Source: an uncultured Archangium sp. (lineage in GTDB: Bacteria; Myxococcota; Myxococcia; Myxococcales; Myxococcaceae). Taken from it: a stretch of 10,135 bases of DNA. Under the pieces are notes generated by a model. That model saw nothing but the letters and a program-made list of their open reading frames with translations. It did not search any database and was not told where the DNA came from. Of this stretch, positions 1 to 5,030 are shown piece after piece (position 1 is the stretch's first letter; every line of letters starts with the position of its first letter). Location of the stretch: contig CAMLFP010000195.1 in assembly GCA_946479335.1 (NCBI GenBank), forward strand, positions 1 to 10,135, written 5' to 3'. The position numbers and the translations under genes were made by a program.

Positions 1-1612
1 GCGACCTCTTCAAAAGCCGCCGACGTCGCAGCAGCGCGATGATCAACCAACTCCCCGCGGCGGGCGCGGAGATGGAGCAGCCGACGCCGTCGGTCGCGTG
101 TTCGACCGCGGGGAGCGTCACCGGATCTTTCGCGCAGACGGTGAAGCCGAACTGCGCGTCGACACACGAGCTGCCGAAGTCGCAGTCGTTGCTGGTGGTG
201 CAGGTCGTCAGACACGTCGGCGCTTCTCCTGGGAGGCCGGTGCACGAGGTCTGGCTCAAGCAGCGCGTGAGGTTGTCTTCGCAGGGCTCTCCCGGTTGCG
301 AGGTCGGCAGGCACAGCGACACGCCATTCTGTGCGGAGACGCACGCGCTCTCGGGGTCGCAATCGGCGTCCCCGGTGCAGGTCGCAAGACAGCTCGTCGC
401 GTGGCCGGTGAAGCCGGTGCAGGTCGTGTTCTGCAGACAGAACGTGGAGGCGTCGCACGCCTCTCCCGGTTGCCCGACGGGCTGCACGCACTCACCGTTG
501 TCGCACTCGGTGCCGGCGAGACACCCGTCGCTGCATGGCCGCGAGCAATACGCCGTCGGTCTGCGCGCGTCGGTGAGACACAGCCGATGCACGCACTGCG
601 TGTCGCTGGTGCACGCCGACAGCTCATCGACACAATCGACATCGTGAACGGGACACGCGGCGGTCGCGCACACGCCGTTCGCCACACAGTCCGCGGGACA
701 ATCGGGGTCGGTCAACAGGTTGGGACACGCGGCGTTGCACGCGCCATCGGCCGCGCACACGCAGTCGACGTCAGGCGTCGCGCAGCCGCTCGCGCACATG
801 CCGTCTTCGAAGCACGTCGGCCCGCCCTCGAAGTCGCGGATGAACTGCTGCACGAAGCTGGTGGCGAAGAGGTCGACGCGCGTGTCGAGGCCGTCGGTGC
901 ACGAGAGCGACGAGTCATACGAATGCACGCCGATGACGCGCCGGACGCCGTCACGCCCGGTGAGGAAGCTGGGCCCGCCGGAGTCTCCGTTGCAGATGCC
1001 CGTCGCCGTGGTGTCGCCCAACTGCACGTGCTTCGCGGTGAGGCCCTTGAGCGGCAGCTGCGCCACGCGCCGCGTGCCGTAGTCGGTGTTGCCCGCCGCG
1101 GTGATGCCGAAGCCGGCGACGGTCATCATCTGGCCGACGTCGCTCTGCGTGAGCGCGGTGAAGCGATGCGGAGACGGCGTGACGCTCGACGGCGCGGGCA
1201 GCAGCGCCGCGGCGATGTCGTACGAGAGGCGGTCGCTCGCGCTCCACATCGGGTGCATGCGCGTGCTCGAAGGATCGATGCGCACCCACTCGCTGGAGCT
1301 GCTCGCCGGCGCGGGGCTCGAGTTCTGCACCCAGACATCGGTGAGCGCGGTGAGCCCCGAGGGACCCGCCGCGGGGTCGAAGCAGTGTGCGGCGGCGAGC
1401 AACGTGCGCGAGGTGATCAGCGTCGCGGTGCACGCGAACTGGAGCTGCGGGTTGTTGTCGAACCTCATGCGCATCATGAAGACCTGCGGCAGCGCAGCGC
1501 CGCCATCGCTGCTGCCTCCGTGCAGCGCGTCTTCCGCACGCGTCGGCGCTCCGGAATCAGCGGGGGCGCATGACAACGTGAGTGCCAGCACCACACCGAG
1601 CCACCGGAGCAT
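1..1612 (-). CDS. Secreted trypsin-like serine protease with Cys-rich repeats and MYXO-CTERM-type tail (3' end outside window)
   Basis: No stop occurs in 537 codons from the ATG at 1612, so the gene leaves the window at its C-terminus. The N-terminus is a signal peptide with Cys15 after T-L-S; as a lipobox this is imperfect. A chymotrypsin-fold (S1) domain spans about 30-261 with the full triad: His76 in LLAAAHC, Asp132 in SYDIA and Ser211 in CNGDSGGP. Residues 267-330 carry three short modules of the form C-x-x-x-G-x-C...C...D-x-DC. Two longer Cys-rich repeats of about 58 aa begin at residues 381 and 439, each opening with QPGE. The tail has GCS at 511-513, a short hydrophobic stretch and four Arg at 529-532, the MYXO-CTERM layout. 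In myxobacteria such tails are known to direct surface sorting. It is likely an exported degradative protease; its substrate is unknown. The RBS is weak. It diverges from the TPR gene. Confidence 0.88.
   Translation of the reverse strand, partial: MLRWLGVVLALTLSCAPADSGAPTRAEDALHGGSSDGGAALPQVFMMRMRFDNNPQLQFACTATLITSRTLLAAAHCFDPAAGPSGLTALTDVWVQNSSPAPASSSSEWVRIDPSSTRMHPMWSASDRLSYDIAAALLPAPSSVTPSPHRFTALTQSDVGQMMTVAGFGITAAGNTDYGTRRVAQLPLKGLTAKHVQLGDTTATGICNGDSGGPSFLTGRDGVRRVIGVHSYDSSLSCTDGLDTRVDLFATSFVQQFIRDFEGGPTCFEDGMCASGCATPDVDCVCAADGACNAACPNLLTDPDCPADCVANGVCATAACPVHDVDCVDELSACTSDTQCVHRLCLTDARRPTAYCSRPCSDGCLAGTECDNGECVQPVGQPGEACDASTFCLQNTTCTGFTGHATSCLATCTGDADCDPESACVSAQNGVSLCLPTSQPGEPCEDNLTRCLSQTSCTGLPGEAPTCLTTCTTSNDCDFGSSCVDAQFGFTVCAKDPVTLPAVEHATDGVGCSISAPAAGSWLIIALLRRRRLLKRS
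122..472 (-). repeat. Two tandem Cys-rich repeats (period about 174 bp) inside the protease gene
   Basis: Two consecutive in-frame modules start at the CAA codons at 472 and 298 (minus strand). Each opens with QPGE and carries Cys in matching order: C, C, C-T-G, C-L-x-T-C, D-C-D, then C-V-x-A-Q and a final C. The first is 58 residues and the second about 59, with one extra residue near its start. The DNA opening the two modules shares an identical stretch reading CTCTCCCGGTTGC on the plus strand. This indicates duplication within the gene. Such disulfide-rich modules are typical stalks or binding segments of myxobacterial surface proteins. Confidence 0.75.
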
Positions 1613-1757
1613 GCGCGCGACTCTACGCCAAGCCTTCGCAACCGCTCGCGCTTCAGTGCCGCGAAAATCACGCGCGTTACCGCCGCGACTGATTGCTCAC
1701 GTCGGACATTGCCCACAGCGAAATCCACTCGCGCGCGCGCGTAGCTTCTGTGTTCGC
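1613..1757. other. Divergent intergenic gap between protease and TPR genes
   Basis: This 145-nt head-to-head gap must hold promoters for both flanking genes. I see no convincing -35/-10 pair, long dyad or Shine-Dalgarno. An alternating (CG)6 run at 1730-1741 lies 16 nt before the TPR start codon; in DNA this GC-rich it may be chance. Confidence 0.5.
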
Positions 1758-2399
1758 ATGTTCAGCTTCGGCAAGCCCGTCGAGTTCGATCGCGAAGTGT
1801 CCCTCCGGCTCGCTGAAGATTTTCGCGCGAAGAAGAAACCGAAGAAGGCCATCGCCGAGCTGGAGAAGGTGCTCAAGGTGAACCCCGCCGACGCGGGCGC
1901 GCACGCGAAGCTGGGGCCGTTGCTGGTGCAGCTCGGTGAGCGGCTCCGCGCGGCCGAGAGCTTCCGCATCGCCGCCGATGACCTCGACGCGCGCGGCTTC
2001 AAAGACAAGGCGCTCTCGCTGTGGCTGCAGGTCGCGCAGACGCGCATCACCGACCTCGGCGCGTGGCAGAAGGTGGCGCAGTTTCACGCCGCGCGCGGGC
2101 GCAAGGCCGACGGCGTGAAGGTGCTGCTCCAGGCCGCCGACCTGCAGGAAGGCAAAGCCGGCCGCGCGACCGCCATCGCGCTGCTGCGCGACGTGCTGGT
2201 ACTGGACGCGCATCACCTCGACGCCACGCTGGAGCTCGCGCCGCTGCTCGCGAAGTCGGGCGAGAAAGCCGAAGCGCACGCACTGCTGGAAGACGCCGCG
2301 AGCTGGTCAGCGGGCAAGGCGCTCCAGCGCGTGCGCAAGGCGCAGTTCATGCTCTCGCCCGGCTTCGGCACGCTGTGGCGCTGGCTGCGCCGCAAGTAG
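1758..2399 (+). CDS. Tetratricopeptide-repeat (TPR) protein
   Basis: The protein has 213 residues. The frame is open far upstream, but the ATG at 1758 is preferred because the sequence before it overlaps the divergent protease gene and shows no domain character. From residue 13 to about 182 the sequence forms paired amphipathic helices with TPR-type spacing of small and aromatic residues. Examples are AIAELEKVLKVNPADAGAHAKLG (31-53), AESFRIAADDLDARGFKDKALSLW (66-89) and RATAIALLRDVLVLD (136-150). There are four or five repeats, some degenerate. A basic patch KKKPKK lies at 25-30 and the C-terminus is Arg/Trp-rich. There is no signal peptide or membrane segment, so it is likely a cytoplasmic scaffold protein. 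Its partner is not evident. Its stop codon directly abuts the stop of the convergent gsk gene. Confidence 0.82.
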   Translation: MFSFGKPVEFDREVSLRLAEDFRAKKKPKKAIAELEKVLKVNPADAGAHAKLGPLLVQLGERLRAAESFRIAADDLDARGFKDKALSLWLQVAQTRITDLGAWQKVAQFHAARGRKADGVKVLLQAADLQEGKAGRATAIALLRDVLVLDAHHLDATLELAPLLAKSGEKAEAHALLEDAASWSAGKALQRVRKAQFMLSPGFGTLWRWLRRK

Positions 2400-3707
2400 C
2401 TACTGCGCCCAGTACTTCTCGTCTTCGAGGCCCTCTTCGCGCTCGGGCAGCCCGCGCGTGAGCCGCGCCGATGACTGCAGCAGCACCTCGTAGCTGACGC
2501 GGTTGGCGTAGCGGCAGATCTGGCTCATCGACGAGTACGTCATGAACTTCCGCGCGTGCTTCGACGAGTTCGGCACGCGCGCCTGGTGGTAGCGGTTGGC
2601 CGACATGTCGTGGAGCAGCGCCGACAGCGCCGCGTCGCCCGCGCCATTCGCGCTCGTAATCTGCTCCGGGCCGCCGTGGTACGGCGCGATGTGCGCGAAG
2701 ACCTTCACCGGCTTCTCGCAGTCGCGCTTCGCCATCGGGCGGCTGAACTCGTAGCGGTTGAACTCCGGAATCGCGCCGGGGAGCAGCGCGTACCGCGTCT
2801 CGCGCTTCACGTCGTCGTCGGTGTAGCCCGCGAGGTAGAGGCCCGTCGGCCCCGCGGTGCACAGCACGAGGTCGGCCCAGTCGAGCGTCTTCTCGCAGGC
2901 CAGCAGCGGGTCTGCTTCTCCCGTCAGCGCCGCGCCTTCTTCTTCATTCATCGCCACCACGTCGATGTGCTCGGAGATGAAGCGGCGCCAGAACTCCGGG
3001 CGCTCCGCGATGACGAAGCGCGTACCCAGCGTCAGCACCACCGGCACGTGGCGCGCCTTCGCGAGTTCAATCGCGCGCAGCGTCGCCTGCGGCATCGGCT
3101 CACCGTCTTTGCACCGCAGCAGGTACGACGAGATGACGAGGCACGACGCGTCGTCGAAGACCGACGGCGGGATGCTCTCGGGCCGCAGGCCGTTCATCTG
3201 CCCGGCGCTGATGGCGAAGGTGCGCTCGCCCTCCGGCGTCACCAGCACGAAGCAGCGGCCGATGGGCCCCTTCACCGGCTGCAGGTGGTCGAGGTTCACG
3301 CGGCTCGAGGTGTTCGAGAGGTAGCGGTAGCCCGAGGTGCCGAGCCGAATCTCTTCGCTCATCACGCCGAGCAGAATCGACGCGTCGTCGGCGAGCAGCG
3401 AGTAGTTGTGCAGCGTGTTGCCGATGGTGCCGCCGGCGAACTCGTAGCTGATGTGCTTGTTCGTCAGCAGCTCCTCGTAGAGCCGCGCGGCGCGCTCGTC
3501 GTCGATGACGGTGGAGGCGCCCTTCGGCAATTCGTAGCGCGCGAGCAGCTCGTCGGTCACCCGCGCGTCGACGTCGACGAGCGTCTGGTCGACACCGACG
3601 ACGTGTGTCCTGGTCTTCGGGGCCGGCGCGCTGGGGCGCTGAACGAGGGGGTCCTGCGCGTGAACGGGGAAGTAGTGCTTGTGCTTACGACGGCCGGGGA
3701 AACGCAC
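2400..3707 (-). CDS. gsk: Inosine-guanosine kinase (PfkB family)
   Basis: This 435-residue protein matches the Escherichia coli Gsk sequence, as I remember it, from end to end and in length (434 aa). The opening MRFPGRRKHKHYFPV parallels MKFPGKRKSKHYFPV. Shared blocks include VVGVDQTLVD (36-45), FAGGTIGNT (90-98), SSYLLRCK..GEPMP, VPVVLTLGT and ALTGE.DPLLA. The PfkB signature NGAGD (354-358) supplies the catalytic base Asp358, and the ending RLTRGLPERE is also shared. Gsk phosphorylates inosine and guanosine with ATP to IMP and GMP in cytoplasmic purine salvage. The start is GTG, with GAGG (CCTC on the plus strand at 3712-3715) four bases before it. It lies 68 nt downstream of the copD-like gene on the same strand and may be cotranscribed. 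The stop codon abuts that of the TPR gene. Confidence 0.95.
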   Translation of the reverse strand: MRFPGRRKHKHYFPVHAQDPLVQRPSAPAPKTRTHVVGVDQTLVDVDARVTDELLARYELPKGASTVIDDERAARLYEELLTNKHISYEFAGGTIGNTLHNYSLLADDASILLGVMSEEIRLGTSGYRYLSNTSSRVNLDHLQPVKGPIGRCFVLVTPEGERTFAISAGQMNGLRPESIPPSVFDDASCLVISSYLLRCKDGEPMPQATLRAIELAKARHVPVVLTLGTRFVIAERPEFWRRFISEHIDVVAMNEEEGAALTGEADPLLACEKTLDWADLVLCTAGPTGLYLAGYTDDDVKRETRYALLPGAIPEFNRYEFSRPMAKRDCEKPVKVFAHIAPYHGGPEQITSANGAGDAALSALLHDMSANRYHQARVPNSSKHARKFMTYSSMSQICRYANRVSYEVLLQSSARLTRGLPEREEGLEDEKYWAQ

Positions 3708-3731
3708 CGCGCCTCGCTAGCGGGCGCGCTC

Positions 3732-3758
3732 CCTCGACACAAGCGTCAGGTGTCGAGG
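3732..3758. promoter_or_regulatory. Perfect 9-bp inverted repeat between copD-like gene and gsk
   Basis: CCTCGACAC at 3732-3740 is followed by a 9-nt loop and then GTGTCGAGG at 3750-3758, a perfect complement. It lies 17 nt past the copD-like stop codon and 24 nt before the gsk GTG. On the minus strand no U-run follows, so it is a poor intrinsic terminator. It could be an operator or a leader hairpin for gsk, or a processing or pause site within a copD-gsk transcript. A smaller stem, AGCGC with GCGCT, flanks the copD-like stop at 3763-3776. Confidence 0.45.
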
Positions 3759-3775
3759 CGCCAGCGCGTAAGCGC

Positions 3776-4282
3776 TCACCACGGCACGCCGCGCACCACC
3801 GCCACGCCGAGCGCCACCAGCAACAGCGCGAGCAGGAAGGTGGTGCGGCCGAGCAGCGAGGCCCGCCGGCGCAGCGCGTGCGCGCGGGGGGAGTCGGGCG
3901 CGCGCGAGAGCTCCTCGGCGGCGCTGGGCCCCACGGCGAAGTCGTGCACCGCGCTGAGCGCCACGACGACGGCGAAGACGCCCAGCTTGAGCAGCACCGT
4001 GCGCCCGAAGGGCGACGCGAGCCACTCGGCGCGCACGAAGTCGTGCAGCCGCACCCCGCGGATCCACAGGTTGAAGGTGCCGGTGACGAGCACCACCCCG
4101 AAGCACGCCCAGCCGACGGCCCGGAAGCGCACGCCCGTCTCCGCGAGCAGCTTCGCCGCGCTCGCGCGATCGCCCCGGCGCAGCCACGGCACCACCACCA
4201 GCATCAGGAAGAACATGCCGCCGAGCCACGCGGTGGCCGCGAGCACGTGGAGCCAGACGGAGAAGAAGTAGAGCGTCAACAC
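3776..4282 (-). CDS. Four-helix membrane protein, CopD-like
   Basis: This 168-residue protein has four hydrophobic segments at about 4-34, 54-74, 92-115 and 144-164, so it is an inner-membrane protein. The first helix carries WLHVLAATAWLGGMFF, with His12 and the W-x-G-G turn characteristic of the CopD copper-resistance domain (PF05425) and its relatives. His113 in the third helix (SAVHDF) may be a second metal or heme ligand. The C-terminal loop before helix 4 is Arg-rich (RRR 138-140), consistent with positive-inside topology. A role in copper or heme handling is inferred from the family. HemJ is a distant alternative but its YLPRLFVYH-type block is absent. The GTG start is followed directly by TTG and no strong RBS is visible. 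The gene diverges from the hemerythrin gene and precedes gsk. Confidence 0.72.
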   Translation of the reverse strand: MLTLYFFSVWLHVLAATAWLGGMFFLMLVVVPWLRRGDRASAAKLLAETGVRFRAVGWACFGVVLVTGTFNLWIRGVRLHDFVRAEWLASPFGRTVLLKLGVFAVVVALSAVHDFAVGPSAAEELSRAPDSPRAHALRRRASLLGRTTFLLALLLVALGVAVVRGVPW

Positions 4283-4291
4283 GAGGGCGCC

Positions 4292-4342
4292 TCAGGCCGC
4301 GGCGAAGCGCGTGAGGAGGTGGTGGTTCTCGAGGTGCGTCAT
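4292..4342 (-). CDS. Possible His-rich leader peptide upstream of the copD-like gene
   Basis: A 16-codon ORF starts at the ATG at 4342 and encodes MTHLENHHLLTRFAAA. Its stop lies nine nt before the GTG of the copD-like gene. Every codon ends in G or C, as in the flanking real genes, and three of the 16 residues are His. The same frame is open upstream only to a stop near 4405. No clear Shine-Dalgarno precedes it. It could be a translated leader controlling the membrane protein gene or simply an open frame in GC-rich DNA. I do not recognise the peptide. Confidence 0.25.
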   Translation of the reverse strand: MTHLENHHLLTRFAAA

Positions 4343-4410
4343 GCCGTCTACCCAAGCATGGAGCGCGCCAGCCTCCTCGCCCGCCGCGCGGCTTCCGGTG
4401 TTTCAGTCTG

Positions 4411-4429
4411 ATGTTTCGACCTGGAACAT
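4411..4429. promoter_or_regulatory. Dyad ATGTT-N9-AACAT in the copD/hemerythrin divergent gap
   Basis: A perfect 5-bp dyad, with one further matching pair inside it (C at 4418 with G at 4422), spans 19 bp in an otherwise GC-rich gap. Its centre is 77 bp before the hemerythrin ATG and 138 bp before the copD-like GTG. Size and symmetry fit a binding site for a dimeric regulator. It does not match the FNR/NNR box TTGAT-N4-ATCAA. No regulator gene is present in the window. Confidence 0.3.
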
Positions 4430-4448
4430 GGGGGAACGCGCGGCCCGG

Positions 4449-4492
4449 CCCCTCCGCGAGGGGTGCGATGGCACGGCCCGTGCTGCCGGGCC
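4449..4492 (+). promoter_or_regulatory. Pair of leader hairpins just before the hemerythrin gene
   Basis: Stem 1 is CCCCTC (4449-4454) paired with GAGGGG (4458-4463) across a 3-nt loop. Stem 2 is GGCCCG (4475-4480) paired with CGGGCC (4487-4492) across a 6-nt loop, ending four nt before the ATG at 4497. A second GGCCCG at 4442-4447 could pair with 4487-4492 instead, giving two mutually exclusive folds. GAGGGG of stem 1 is also the best Shine-Dalgarno in this leader, so folding could hide it. The layout is seen directly; any switch function is inference. Confidence 0.3.
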
Positions 4493-4500
4493 CTGCATGA
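4468..4500 (+). CDS. Possible leader ORF overlapping the hemerythrin start (ATGA)
   Basis: The ATG at 4468 follows GAGGGG (4458-4463) with a 4-nt spacer, the strongest ribosome site in this leader. It encodes MARPVLPGPA and then TGA at 4498-4500. That stop overlaps the hemerythrin ATG as ATGA, the usual arrangement for translational coupling. The hemerythrin ATG itself has no Shine-Dalgarno, so reinitiation from this short ORF would explain how it is translated. The peptide has no recognisable features and may have no function of its own. Confidence 0.35.
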   Translation: MARPVLPGPA

Positions 4501-5027
4501 CGACTGCACTGGTTCAGCTGGGCGCCCGCGCGCCCGTCGAGGGCCCGGAGGGGCTGCTGCTGGAGTGCCACGAGCGAATCCGCCGGTTCGTCGGCCTGGC
4601 CGCGGAGGTGGGGGCGCGCCTGGCGCTGCCGGCGCCCGAGGTGGTCGACGCCTGCGAGCGGTGCGCGCGGTATTTCGGCGAGGCGCTGCCGCTGCACATC
4701 GAAGATGAGGAGGCGAGCGTTCGGCCGCGGCTGACGGGCCTGGGGCCGGAGGTGGCGAGCGCGCTGGCGCAGATGCACGACCAGCACGCCGCCCACGAGG
4801 CGCTCCTTGCGGCGTTGCAGGCCGCGCTGTCGGAGGTGCGCCACGCTCCGGGCGATGGGGCCGCGCGCGGCCGGCTCTTCGAGGCGGCGTCGGCGCTGCG
4901 GGCGGCGTTCGAGCCGCACCTGGCCCTCGAGGAGCGCGTCATCTTTCCGGCGCTGCGACGGTTGCCTGACGCGGCCCGGGCGGAGCTCGTGTCGGAGCAG
5001 CGCGCGCGGCGTCGGCCGGCGCCGTGA
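4497..5027 (+). CDS. Hemerythrin/HHE cation-binding domain protein
   Basis: From the ATG at 4497 the protein has 176 residues and forms a four-helix bundle. Candidate di-iron ligands occur in hemerythrin order and spacing: His25 in ECHERIRRF, His67 and Glu71 in LPLHIEDEE, His94 or His97 in MHDQHAAHE, and His141 and Glu145 in FEPHLALEERVIFPAL. Proteins of this family bind O2 or NO, or help repair iron centres. The closest generic description is a single-domain HHE protein, and the exact role is not set by sequence. There is no signal peptide, so it is cytoplasmic. Cys24, Cys53 and Cys56 are additional. An in-frame ATG at 4428 would add 23 low-complexity residues and lacks a good RBS. The gene diverges from a CopD-like gene, and its stop is three nt from the stop of the convergent dehydrogenase gene. 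Confidence 0.85.
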   Translation: MTTALVQLGARAPVEGPEGLLLECHERIRRFVGLAAEVGARLALPAPEVVDACERCARYFGEALPLHIEDEEASVRPRLTGLGPEVASALAQMHDQHAAHEALLAALQAALSEVRHAPGDGAARGRLFEAASALRAAFEPHLALEERVIFPALRRLPDAARAELVSEQRARRRPAP

Positions 5028-5030
5028 GCG

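Noticed and set aside
98..1573. Long plus-strand open frame (491 codons) opposite the protease gene
   Set aside because: Its product is an Ala/Arg/Val-rich shadow with no motifs, whereas the minus strand encodes a complete catalytic triad and ordered Cys modules.
1730..1741. Alternating (CG)6 tract, possible Z-DNA-forming site
   Set aside because: Short, and expected by chance in such GC-rich sequence; no supporting feature.
1086..1757. Upstream in-frame extension of the TPR protein (224 extra codons)
   Set aside because: It overlaps the divergent protease coding region and lacks coding character; the ATG at 1758 gives a coherent TPR protein.
2556..4271. Plus-strand open frame of 571 codons opposite gsk and the copD-like gene
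   Set aside because: It has Arg/His/Ala-rich low-complexity composition and spans two well-supported genes on the other strand; this is typical antisense openness in GC-rich DNA.
3776..4282. HemJ (protoporphyrinogen oxidase) as the identity of the four-helix membrane protein
   Set aside because: The length is similar and both have a His in helix 1, but the conserved HemJ block after helix 1 is missing and the W-L-G-G turn fits CopD better.
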